Shown: positions 1-7,617 of the stretch, one piece after another | Layout of the letters: every line of letters begins with the position of its first letter | How positions within the stretch are numbered: position 1 is the stretch's first letter | Program-made: the position numbers and the translations under genes | The notes under the pieces: model-generated | The model's input: the letters and a program-made list of their open reading frames with translations, nothing else | What the model was told of the DNA's origin: nothing | Database searches by the model: none | Assembly: GCA_902560685.1 (NCBI GenBank) | Contig: CACEMT010000009.1 | Coordinates: 1 to 39,036, forward strand | Origin: an uncultured Pelagibacteraceae bacterium | GTDB lineage: Bacteria; Pseudomonadota; Alphaproteobacteria; Pelagibacterales; Pelagibacteraceae | Length of the DNA stretch: 39,036 nt | Direction: 5' to 3'

Positions 1-38
1 AATGCAATCGAAAGAAATATTTTTTTAAGAAATTTCAT
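1..38 (-). CDS. Start of an exported protein (partial, runs off the left edge)
   Basis: Only the first 12 codons are in the window, reading MKFLKKIFLSIA on the minus strand: a basic start followed by a hydrophobic stretch, as in a Sec signal peptide. The start is supported by a strong Shine-Dalgarno sequence GGAGGG (minus strand, positions 49-44) five bases upstream of the ATG. Such strong sites in this window otherwise precede transport genes, so a periplasmic binding protein is possible, but that is inference. It diverges from the oxygenase gene at 215, with 176 bases between the two starts. Confidence 0.6.
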   Translation of the reverse strand, partial: MKFLKKIFLSIA

Positions 39-214
39 GAATTCCCTCCATATTATTAGTTTAAACTGGGCGTATTAAAACTTGATACGCAATAAAATAC
101 AACCATTAATGAGATTGTTAGCTGTTAATAAAGTAAGGAAAAATCCATATAAATTGTAAAGATTCAATTATAAATTGAATTGAAAACAAATTTAATTAAA
201 ATAATAATTAATTT
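39..214. promoter_or_regulatory. Divergent intergenic region with two inverted repeats
   Basis: This 176-base gap must hold the promoters of the two divergent genes. It contains a 6-bp inverted repeat GCGTAT/ATACGC (70-75 and 85-90, nine-base spacer) and an AT-only inverted repeat around 163-181 (ATTCAATT...AATTGAAT). Neither is followed by a T-run, so they look more like operators or leader hairpins than terminators. No confident -35/-10 pair could be picked out in such AT-rich sequence. Confidence 0.35.
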
Positions 215-1348
215 ATGTCTATAGAAATTTCTAAAGTTTCAAAAAATGGTTCAGCGTTAAATGTTGAATGGAGTGATGGCGAAAAAAGCAATTTTCACTT
301 TATGTGGCTAAGGGATAATTGCCCAACGGCCCATGATAAGGATTCAAGACACAGGATGTTCAATATACTTGAAGTTTCAACAAAAATAGAACCTAAAACA
401 TGCAAAATTAATAATGAAGGGAAGTTAGAAATTGAGTGGAGTGAAGGAAATCATGTAAGTTATTATGATCAAGAATGGTTAAGAAAAAATTGTTATACAA
501 TAAACAATAATAAAAAATATACCTCTCCTTACCAATTATGGGACTGTTCTTTACAAAAAAATTTAGAGACTATTCGAATAGATCATGATGAAATTATTAA
601 TTCTAAAGAAGGTTTAATAAAATGGTTAGAACTTTTACATTATAAGGGAATTGCAATTGTTAAAAATGCTCCAACAGAAAAAGAATCTGCTTTTAAAGTT
701 TTAAACAGAATAAGCCACACAAGAGAAACTTTTTTTAAAACTCCTTTTGAGGTTATTAATATTCCAAAACCAAATAATTCAGCTTACACAGCGCACGCTT
801 TGAGGAATCATATGGATCTACCTTGGTTTGAAAATCCTCCAGGCTATCAATTTCTTCACTGTTTAACTAATTCTGCAAAAGGAGGGGATTCTTCAGCAAT
901 TGATGCTTTTGCGGTAGCAAACTATTTAAGAAATAATGAAAAAGAAATATTTGAAACGCTGGTAAATATACCTCTTAAATTTAGAGATAAAGATTACACG
1001 CAAGAAGCCCATAGAAGTTTTTATGCTCCAGCAATTTCTTTAACTAAGGATGGTGATTATAATGATATAAGATTTAGTGTAGCAACTATGGACGCCTTAG
1101 ATTGTCATCCAGATGTTATGGATAAAGTTTACAAAGCTCACCATAAATTTGGAAATCTTTTACACGATGATAAGTTTCAAATAAATTTTAGACTTGAACC
1201 AGGTGATATTTTTTCATTTAATAATAGAAGAGTTTTACACGGTAGAACTGAATTTGATCCGAATTCAGGCCATAGGCATCTCCAAGGTTATTATATGGAC
1301 CGCGATGAAATTATAGGAAGATTAAGTTATTTAAAAAATAATTTATAA
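215..1348 (+). CDS. Gamma-butyrobetaine dioxygenase-like Fe(II)/2-oxoglutarate oxygenase (TauD/TfdA family)
   Basis: A 377-aa protein with the two-part layout of gamma-butyrobetaine hydroxylases: an N-terminal GBBH-like domain (about 1-95, with WLRDNC at 31-36) and a C-terminal TauD/TfdA jelly-roll. The iron facial triad is visible as H199-x-D201 in NHMDLPW and H342 in VLHGRTEF; an Arg shortly after (YYMDRDE) is placed to bind 2-oxoglutarate. The family hydroxylates trimethylammonium compounds (gamma-butyrobetaine to carnitine, or trimethylaminoethylphosphonate), so a quaternary amine substrate is likely but not proven. Family enzymes normally carry a Cys-rich zinc site in the N-terminal domain; here only Cys36 of that cluster is present. 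The 3' end overlaps the convergent GDPD gene by six bases. Confidence 0.75.
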   Translation: MSIEISKVSKNGSALNVEWSDGEKSNFHFMWLRDNCPTAHDKDSRHRMFNILEVSTKIEPKTCKINNEGKLEIEWSEGNHVSYYDQEWLRKNCYTINNNKKYTSPYQLWDCSLQKNLETIRIDHDEIINSKEGLIKWLELLHYKGIAIVKNAPTEKESAFKVLNRISHTRETFFKTPFEVINIPKPNNSAYTAHALRNHMDLPWFENPPGYQFLHCLTNSAKGGDSSAIDAFAVANYLRNNEKEIFETLVNIPLKFRDKDYTQEAHRSFYAPAISLTKDGDYNDIRFSVATMDALDCHPDVMDKVYKAHHKFGNLLHDDKFQINFRLEPGDIFSFNNRRVLHGRTEFDPNSGHRHLQGYYMDRDEIIGRLSYLKNNL

Positions 1349-1990
1349 ATTTTCAAATATTAAATTATTATTTTTATTATATTTATTAAATTCTGATTTA
1401 TTTTTTATCGTATAATAGTATTTTTTAATTTTTAAATTTTGTATATTTTTATTTTTCAAAAAGATCTTATCTAAAATTAAATAATTAATTTTTTTGTTAT
1501 TTGATTTTTTAACAATCATTTTGGCACTATTAGAATTTGAAAAAGACAAACCTACCTTTGAATTACTTTTTATTTTCAACAAATTATAAATATTCTTATG
1601 ATTGAAAGAAATGAATACACATTTTCTGTAACTTGATGTTTCTTTCAATAATTTTTGTAAAAGTTTTTTTGAGAACAATGGTTTTAATTCAATAAACAAA
1701 AGGTATTTATTTTTTGAAGTTTTAAGCAAATCCTTTAATAGTGGAATTGTCTTTTTATTTTTAGAACTTATTTCTTTAATTTTAGAATAATTTAAGTTTT
1801 TTACACTAACATTTTTTTTAAAAATTCTATTTAAAGTAAAGTCATGAAAGCAAATAAATTTATCATCCTTTGTTGCATGAATGTCAGTTTCAACCCCATA
1901 TCCTTTTTTAAATGATTGCTTAAATGATTTAAGAAGGTTCTCTTTATAATTTTTACTTACAATACCTCTGTGAATTAACAGATTTGTCAT
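1343..1990 (-). CDS. Glycerophosphodiester phosphodiesterase family protein
   Basis: A 215-aa TIM-barrel GDPD protein, slightly short for the family (usually 230-260). The signature is clear near the N-terminus: HRG, then ETD with the following FICFHD, giving the two catalytic His and the acidic Ca2+/Mg2+ ligands; IELKP supplies the next acidic strand. GDPDs release glycerol-3-phosphate from deacylated phospholipids, a phosphorus and glycerol salvage route. No signal peptide, so cytoplasmic. The protein is very rich in Lys and Asn in its C-terminal half. It is the last gene of a three-gene minus-strand operon, eight bases after the ALDH gene, and its stop overlaps the convergent oxygenase gene. 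Confidence 0.8.
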   Translation of the reverse strand: MTNLLIHRGIVSKNYKENLLKSFKQSFKKGYGVETDIHATKDDKFICFHDFTLNRIFKKNVSVKNLNYSKIKEISSKNKKTIPLLKDLLKTSKNKYLLFIELKPLFSKKLLQKLLKETSSYRKCVFISFNHKNIYNLLKIKSNSKVGLSFSNSNSAKMIVKKSNNKKINYLILDKIFLKNKNIQNLKIKKYYYTIKNKSEFNKYNKNNNLIFENL

Positions 1991-1998
1991 TAAAAGTT

Positions 1999-3429
1999 TT
2001 ATTTCCAGCCGGTAATAGTTTTTACCTCTAGATATTCTTCTAATCCCCAGGAACCACCTTCTCGTCCATTTCCAGATTGCTTATACCCACCAAAAGGAGT
2101 TCCAGAGTCTGGTGAATTTCCATTAATATAAACTATCCCAGATCTAAGTTTTTTAGACACTCTTTTTGCCTTTTCTTTATCTTCAGTTTGAAGGTAGTTT
2201 CCAAGGCCGTACTCAGTATCATTAGTAACGTTAATTGCTTCTTCTTCTGTTTCAAAAGGGATAATAGAAAGAACAGGTCCAAAAATTTCTTTTTTTGCTA
2301 TTTGCATATCATTGGTAACATCAGTAAATATGGTTGGTTTAATAAAATATCCTTTATTTAAACCATTAGGCATTTCAGGACCCCCTGCAGCCAATGTAGC
2401 GCCCTCATTAATTCCATCTTTTATTAAGTTAATAATCTTATCGTATTGAACTTTTGAAACTACTGGACCTATGTGGTCTCCTTTTTTTGATGCAATATCT
2501 ACTTTAATTTTGTTGGCTTCATCCACTGCTTCATTAACAGCCCTTTCGTATATAGATTTTTCAACAAGCATTCTTGTAGGAGCATCGCAAGATTGTCCAG
2601 AGTTACTCATTACATTTCTTATACCATCTCTAACAGCATTAGGGTATGAGTCTGCAAATACAATATTTCCACCTTTACCACCTAATTCTAAACAAACTCT
2701 TTTAATTGTTTCAGCTGCATTTTTTGTAATTAATTTTCCAGCCCTTGTTGATCCAGTAAAAGAAACCATATCAATATCAGGATGACCAGATATATATGTT
2801 CCAACACCAGCGCCATCTCCATTTACTAAGTTGAAAACTCCAGGTGGAAAACCAGCTTCGTGAATCATTTCAGCAAATAACATTGCTGATACAGGAGCTA
2901 TTTCTGATGGCTTAAGTATCATTGTACAGCCCGTTGCTAAAGCAGGTATTACTTTGAGTGCAATTTGGTTTATTGGCCAGTTCCAAGGAGTAATTAATCC
3001 ACAAACTCCAATAGGTTCATAAAATATATAATTATTTGATTTTGAGTTAAATTGTTTATCAAAATTAAAATCTTTTAGTCTTATAATGAAATCTTCTAAG
3101 TGAGCTTGGCCTGATGCATTTTGAACATTCGACGACCAATCTAATGGAGCTCCCATTTCTTTAGAAATGGCTTCAGTCATTTCATTATATCTTTTTTTAT
3201 AAACTGATAATAAATTTTCTAATAATTTAATTCTTTCTTCTTTAGTAGTCTCTTTCCAAGTTTCAAAAGCTTCTTTTGAGACTTTGACAGCGAAGTCAAC
3301 ATCAGCTTTAGAGCCCAAAGATATTACAGCAAATGATTCTTCATTTGATGGATTAATTACTTCAAAATCATTTTTTTTTGTAGGCTCTATCCATTTACCA
3401 TTAATATAGAATTTTTTTTTATCTAACAT
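1999..3429 (-). CDS. NAD(P)-dependent aldehyde dehydrogenase
   Basis: A full-length 476-aa ALDH superfamily member oxidising an aldehyde to the acid with NAD(P)+. Visible are the cofactor motif ITPWNWP, the FTGSTRAG glycine loop, the catalytic Glu in LELGGKGG and the catalytic Cys (about residue 282) in SGQSCDAPTRM. The EIFGPVLSI motif binds the nicotinamide ribose. It sits two bases after the 3-hydroxyisobutyrate-dehydrogenase-like gene, so the pair probably performs successive oxidation of a hydroxy compound to aldehyde to acid. It closely resembles the ALDH at 20186-21619 along its whole length. The substrate cannot be read from sequence; aspartate semialdehyde or another ectoine product is possible because the EutA/EutD-like genes diverge from this operon. 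Confidence 0.9.
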   Translation of the reverse strand: MLDKKKFYINGKWIEPTKKNDFEVINPSNEESFAVISLGSKADVDFAVKVSKEAFETWKETTKEERIKLLENLLSVYKKRYNEMTEAISKEMGAPLDWSSNVQNASGQAHLEDFIIRLKDFNFDKQFNSKSNNYIFYEPIGVCGLITPWNWPINQIALKVIPALATGCTMILKPSEIAPVSAMLFAEMIHEAGFPPGVFNLVNGDGAGVGTYISGHPDIDMVSFTGSTRAGKLITKNAAETIKRVCLELGGKGGNIVFADSYPNAVRDGIRNVMSNSGQSCDAPTRMLVEKSIYERAVNEAVDEANKIKVDIASKKGDHIGPVVSKVQYDKIINLIKDGINEGATLAAGGPEMPNGLNKGYFIKPTIFTDVTNDMQIAKKEIFGPVLSIIPFETEEEAINVTNDTEYGLGNYLQTEDKEKAKRVSKKLRSGIVYINGNSPDSGTPFGGYKQSGNGREGGSWGLEEYLEVKTITGWK

Positions 3430-3431
3430 TC

Positions 3432-4373
3432 TTATATCTCGTATCCTTTTTCTTCTGGCTCATTATCTATTAATTCTTCTGGAAAGCCTGAAGCTCTAAA
3501 GTTTATATTATACTTTTCTTCAAGTCTTTTTACCACCATAGACGACCAAGCCCTTGATCCAAACTTTTTTTCAGCTTCTTCAAATATATTTAATATAAAT
3601 GGCGATATTTCTAATTTTGTGTTTAATTTTTTTGAAAGCTGATCAAAAAGATTCATGTCTTTTTTTACCAAGTCCATGGTAAAATTAATATTATACGAAC
3701 CATTTAAAATTACCTGACTTTCAGTTTCATGAACAAAAGAATTTCCAGATGAAGCAGCTATTCCTTTATAGGTTTTATTGAGATCTAAATTAGATTTTTT
3801 TGCAACAGTCCACGCTTCTCCTAATGCAGCCAAATGAACAGAAGCTAAATAATTAGTAATAACTTTTAAAACAGATGCAGTTCCAAGTTCTCCTGTATGT
3901 AAAATCTTTCTACCCATAATGCTTAAAATTGGCAATATTTTTTCAAAACTATTTCTTTCACCACCAACAAAAATAGCAATATTTCCAGTTGCAGCCCTAT
4001 GACATCCACCACTAACTGGCCCATCCATAGGAATAGCTTTTTTATCCATAACAAGTTTACCTAATCTTTTAACCTCAGACTCATCTGTTGTGCTCATTTC
4101 TAACCATATTTTATTTTTTGAAAGTCCATTAATAACTCCGTCATCAGATTCCATAACTTCCGCGCATATTTCAGGAGAAGGAAGACAGGTAATAATTAAA
4201 TCTGTTTGTTCAGCTAGCTTTTTAGCACTGTCAGAAACTTTTGCTCCTTTACTTTTAAAATCATTTGTTAGGTTTTTTTCTACGTCTCGCACTGTTAAAT
4301 CGAATTTATTTCTTAACAAGCTGTTCGCTAATTTGCCTCCAACATTTCCAAGTCCTATAAATCCTATTTTCAT
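3432..4373 (-). CDS. 3-hydroxyisobutyrate dehydrogenase-family NAD(P)-dependent oxidoreductase
   Basis: A 313-aa beta-hydroxyacid dehydrogenase. The N-terminal Rossmann fold opens with GFIGLGNVG (residues 4-12); the substrate-binding signature DGPVSGG follows at about residue 118, and the catalytic Lys is in the motif LKVITNYL (about 170). The family reversibly oxidises 3-hydroxyisobutyrate, tartronate semialdehyde, 2-hydroxyglutarate and similar acids. Length is slightly above the usual 290-300, with an acidic tail. It is first in the minus-strand operon, immediately ahead of an ALDH, which suggests consecutive dehydrogenation steps. The start faces the EutA-like gene across 57 bases, which must contain both promoters. 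Confidence 0.85.
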   Translation of the reverse strand: MKIGFIGLGNVGGKLANSLLRNKFDLTVRDVEKNLTNDFKSKGAKVSDSAKKLAEQTDLIITCLPSPEICAEVMESDDGVINGLSKNKIWLEMSTTDESEVKRLGKLVMDKKAIPMDGPVSGGCHRAATGNIAIFVGGERNSFEKILPILSIMGRKILHTGELGTASVLKVITNYLASVHLAALGEAWTVAKKSNLDLNKTYKGIAASSGNSFVHETESQVILNGSYNINFTMDLVKKDMNLFDQLSKKLNTKLEISPFILNIFEEAEKKFGSRAWSSMVVKRLEEKYNINFRASGFPEELIDNEPEEKGYEI

Positions 4374-4430
4374 AACAACCTTTTAATTATAGTGAATATT
4401 AAATGCTTTATGATATATTTTTTTTTGAAA

Positions 4431-5177
4431 ATGTATTCAATAAAAATAGATCCAAAATACAACAAGTATCAAAATCCGAAAATTGGGTTAATAGCACTTG
4501 CAAGTGACTATATGATTGAAAAAGACTTTATTAATGTAATTAAAGATAAAAAAATAGACTTTTTTGTTAATAGAATTGAATGTTTTAATCCTTTAACCAG
4601 TGAGAATTTAATAAAAATGTCTGAAAAAATTACAGAAGTTACAAAAGATATTCTGCCAAATGAAAAAATTGATTGTGTAGTTTATGGCTGTACCTCAGGA
4701 ACCATTGCTGCTGGTTATCAATCTATAGAAAAAAAAATAAAGAAAGCAAAACCTGAAGCTGAAGTTACAACTCCAAGTTCATCATCTATTAAAGCTCTCA
4801 AAAAGTTAAATCTAAATAAAATTGCAATTTTTACTCCTTATCCTAAAAAATTAAATGACGAAGTGATAGATTTTTTTGAAAAAGAAAATTTTCAAATTAC
4901 ATCAAACTCTTATTTCGATATTGCTTCCGACATTGATATTGGCAAAGTAGATGCTAATTATTTATATGATGTTTTGTCAAAAATGGATTTAAAGGGAGCA
5001 GATGCTTTATTTATTTCGTGCACAGCTTTACCAGCCTTGTCTATAATAGATAAACTTGAAAAAAAATTGGACAAAATTGTTTTATCAAGTAATCAAACAT
5101 TAATATGGGATACTTTAGAAAAAATAGGTGAAAATAATTCAATAAATGGCTTTGGAAAATTATTTTCAAACAATTAG
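4431..5177 (+). CDS. eutA: EutA-like Asp/Glu racemase-superfamily protein (ectoine utilisation / maleate isomerase type)
   Basis: Aspartate/glutamate racemase-fold protein of 248 aa from the ATG at 4431. An in-frame GTG at 4392 would add 13 residues (MNIKCFMIYFFLK), but these are outside the conserved fold and the ATG is preferred. The paired catalytic cysteines of the maleate isomerase/arylmalonate decarboxylase/EutA group are present: C87 in YGCTSGT and C197 in SCTALPA. The N-terminal PKIGLIALASD is typical of EutA. In Sinorhizobium-type clusters eutA sits beside eutD, as here, where the ectoine hydrolase-like gene starts two bases after this stop. Its exact role in ectoine use is not settled. 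A generic maleate isomerase is the main alternative. Confidence 0.7.
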   Translation: MYSIKIDPKYNKYQNPKIGLIALASDYMIEKDFINVIKDKKIDFFVNRIECFNPLTSENLIKMSEKITEVTKDILPNEKIDCVVYGCTSGTIAAGYQSIEKKIKKAKPEAEVTTPSSSSIKALKKLNLNKIAIFTPYPKKLNDEVIDFFEKENFQITSNSYFDIASDIDIGKVDANYLYDVLSKMDLKGADALFISCTALPALSIIDKLEKKLDKIVLSSNQTLIWDTLEKIGENNSINGFGKLFSNN

Positions 5178-5179
5178 AA

Positions 5180-6349
5180 ATGTTATTTACAAAAGAAGAA
5201 TACAAAGAAAGACTTAAAAAAGTTCAAAAATCAATGCAAGAAAAAGGCATTGAACTATTAATTTCTCAAGATACTAACAATATGAATTATCTTACAGGAT
5301 ACGATGCTTGGTCATTTTATTACGCTCAGTGTGTAATAGTTCATGTTAATGCAGAAGAACCATTGTGTTTTGTAAGAGCACAGGATGCAGGCGGAGCCTA
5401 CATAAAAACTTACTTAAAAGACGAAAATATTATTGTTTACGATGAAAAATACATCCATGTTTGGCCAATACATCCTTACGATAGGTTAATAGAAATTATA
5501 AAAGAAAGAAAGTGGGACAACCTAAGTATAGGTGTAGAGATGGATAGTCATTATTTTACCGCTTATTCACATGAAAAATTAAAAAATGGTTTACCCAATG
5601 CTAGAGTAAAAGATTGTGAGAGATTAGTTAACTGGGTGAGATTGGTTAAATCTGATGAAGAGATTAATTATATGAAGATAGCATCTCAGATTACTCAACT
5701 AGGAATGAAAACTGCATTTGAAGCAATTAACCCTGGAGTTAGACAATGTGATGCAGTTGCAAAAATATATTCAACATTAATAAGCGGAACCAAAGAACAT
5801 GGTGGAGACTATTCTTCAATTGTACCATTGATACCAACAGGCAAAGGAACATCTGCCTCTCACTTATCTTGGACAGATGATAAATTTGTTGAAGGGGAAG
5901 CATCAATAATTGAAATATCTGGAGTATATAAAAAATATCATTGCCCTATGGCAAGAACAGTATTGTTGGGAAAACCCGATCAAAAAAAAATAGATACAAT
6001 GAAAAGAACAAGAGAAGCACTGCAAGCAGGTATTGATGTGACAAAACCTGGAAATACTGCAGACGACGTAGCCCAAGCATTTTGGAAAGTTTTGGATAAA
6101 TATGGAATAGAAAAAAAATCTAGAACGGGTTATTCAATAGGAATAGGATATCCACCAGATTGGGGTGAACATACACTTAACATTCAAAAAGGAGACAAAA
6201 CTGTTTTACAAAAAAATGTTTGTTTTCATATGATTGCAGTAATGCAGTTTGGAGAGTGGGGAGTTGAAAGTAGTGAATCAATTAGAGTTTCAGAAAATGG
6301 AGCTGAAAATTTTTATAAATTTCCTGGTGATTTACATATCAAAGGGTAA
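5180..6349 (+). CDS. doeA: Ectoine hydrolase-like M24-fold protein (EutD/DoeA)
   Basis: A 389-aa creatinase/M24-fold protein. Ectoine hydrolase (DoeA/EutD) opens the ectoine ring to N-acetyl-diaminobutyrates in the cytoplasm. Family-like segments are the N-terminal NYLTGYDAWSFY and the C-terminal GYSIGIGYPPDWGEHT; the latter occupies the place of the metal-binding GHGIG of true peptidases. The usual M24 metal Asp pair is replaced in IEISGVYKKYHCPMARTV and the histidine ligand is Ser, so this is a creatinase-like, metal-free hydrolase rather than an aminopeptidase. Coupling to the EutA-like gene (two-base gap) supports the assignment. The partner deacetylase EutE/DoeB is not in the window. A different creatinase-like hydrolase is the alternative. 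Confidence 0.72.
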   Translation: MLFTKEEYKERLKKVQKSMQEKGIELLISQDTNNMNYLTGYDAWSFYYAQCVIVHVNAEEPLCFVRAQDAGGAYIKTYLKDENIIVYDEKYIHVWPIHPYDRLIEIIKERKWDNLSIGVEMDSHYFTAYSHEKLKNGLPNARVKDCERLVNWVRLVKSDEEINYMKIASQITQLGMKTAFEAINPGVRQCDAVAKIYSTLISGTKEHGGDYSSIVPLIPTGKGTSASHLSWTDDKFVEGEASIIEISGVYKKYHCPMARTVLLGKPDQKKIDTMKRTREALQAGIDVTKPGNTADDVAQAFWKVLDKYGIEKKSRTGYSIGIGYPPDWGEHTLNIQKGDKTVLQKNVCFHMIAVMQFGEWGVESSESIRVSENGAENFYKFPGDLHIKG

Positions 6350-6975
6350 TGAAAAAAATTTTAGGGATCGTATTTCTGAGTTTTTTTTTAAGTACAAGCG
6401 TTCATTCAGATAATATTAAAAATTTTAAGATTGAAAACATAAGCATTGGAGATAGTGCTTTAGATTATTTTAATGAGACCGAGCTAGAGAATGGTGAGCT
6501 AGATTGGTTTAATTATAGTTATAAGGAATTTGCGACTTCACTTGTATCGGGAAAAGGTATTTATGATTGGTTTAAAATTAGCTATAAAAGTGATGACGAT
6601 AATTTTACAATCGAAGGATTAGTTGGAATAGTAGTAAAAAAAAAATATGATGATGCTGAATGCAATAAAGAATTAGATTCTGCAGCATTAAATATATCAG
6701 AATTATTTAAAAATACTAAACGAAGTAAAAAAAAATTATACAAGGTTGAATATAATTCAAGAAAAGTTTTTCAAGAGGCAAACCAATCAGGAAAAAGTAC
6801 AGTAACCAGTATTTCGTTTGATTTTAATGATAGAGGAAAAATAATTTTATCATGTTACGATATGGATAAAGCAACAAATCAAATAGATTCACCTTTAAAA
6901 GATATTAATCAATTTGATTCTTTCAGAATTGATATTAGAAGCAAAGTTTTTAAAAATTACTTAGAAAAAGTTTAA
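6349..6975 (+). CDS. Exported protein of unknown function
   Basis: Not recognised. The 208-aa product begins with a clear Sec signal peptide (MKKILGIVFLSFFLSTSVHS, cleavage around residue 20), then a mixed alpha/beta soluble domain without membrane segments. It has two cysteines far apart (one in DDAECNKEL, one in ILSCYDMD) that could form a disulfide in the periplasm. The A of its ATG is the last base of the preceding ectoine-hydrolase stop (TAATG), so it is translationally coupled to that gene, yet its job need not be related. It is followed after eight bases by another exported protein. Confidence 0.75.
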   Translation: MKKILGIVFLSFFLSTSVHSDNIKNFKIENISIGDSALDYFNETELENGELDWFNYSYKEFATSLVSGKGIYDWFKISYKSDDDNFTIEGLVGIVVKKKYDDAECNKELDSAALNISELFKNTKRSKKKLYKVEYNSRKVFQEANQSGKSTVTSISFDFNDRGKIILSCYDMDKATNQIDSPLKDINQFDSFRIDIRSKVFKNYLEKV

Positions 6976-6983
6976 TAAAATTT

Positions 6984-7544
6984 ATGAAAAAATTAGTACA
7001 ATTTATTATCCTAAGCTTGTTAATCTTTAGCAGTGTCAGTGCTGAAACAAGAAATAATGAATTAAACAATCTATTTAAATTGCTTAAAAATAGCGAAAAT
7101 ACAAAGGCTATAGAAATAGAAAATAAAATATGGAAAATTTGGATAACACATCCATCAGAAGATAGAAGAGGATATAGATTAACAGAATTGTTAGCTCAAG
7201 GTTCGTTGTTAATTAATCAGGGAGAATTAAATAAAGCTTATGGACTTTTTTCACAGATAATTTTAGAGGATCCAAAATGGGCTGAGGCCTGGAATAAACG
7301 TGCTACTGTTCTTTATATTATGGGTAACTATGAACAGTCTCAAAACGATATTAATGAAGTACTTAAGCTTGAAGAAAGACACTTTGGAGCATTATCTGGA
7401 CAAGGTTTGGTTCAAATTAAATTAAAAAATTATAAAAAAGCTATTGAAAGTTATAAAGAAGTAGAAAAATTACATCCATCAATGGAAGCACCAAAGGTTA
7501 TGATTCCTCATATAAAAAAATTAATTAAAGAACAGTCGATATAA
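6984..7544 (+). CDS. Exported tetratricopeptide-repeat protein
   Basis: A 186-aa protein with an N-terminal signal peptide (MKKLVQFIILSLLIFSSVSA) and about three TPR units: roughly residues 65-98 (LAQGSLLINQGELNKAYGLF), 99-132 (AWNKRATVLYIMGNYEQS) and 133-166 (ALSGQGLVQIKLKNYKKA). TPRs make protein-binding scaffolds, here in the periplasm; the partner is unknown. It lies eight bases after the preceding exported protein and may be co-transcribed with it. The gap of 73 bases downstream, before the ABC ATPase, is a likely promoter site for the next operon. Confidence 0.8.
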   Translation: MKKLVQFIILSLLIFSSVSAETRNNELNNLFKLLKNSENTKAIEIENKIWKIWITHPSEDRRGYRLTELLAQGSLLINQGELNKAYGLFSQIILEDPKWAEAWNKRATVLYIMGNYEQSQNDINEVLKLEERHFGALSGQGLVQIKLKNYKKAIESYKEVEKLHPSMEAPKVMIPHIKKLIKEQSI

Positions 7545-7617
7545 AAAATATAGAAAAAACAACTATAAGAAGTAATTATTAATTAATCCTTGAATTAATC
7601 ATTATCTAATGTTTTAA

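Noticed and set aside
70-90. 6-bp hairpin as a terminator
   Set aside because: No T-run follows on either strand and it lies between divergent genes; treated only as a possible operator or leader hairpin.
5180-6349. Xaa-Pro aminopeptidase
   Set aside because: The M24 metal ligands are largely missing and the C-terminal motif fits ectoine hydrolase-like proteins.
7545-7617. AATTAAT repeats upstream of potA as operator
   Set aside because: The element is short, self-complementary and common in such AT-rich sequence.
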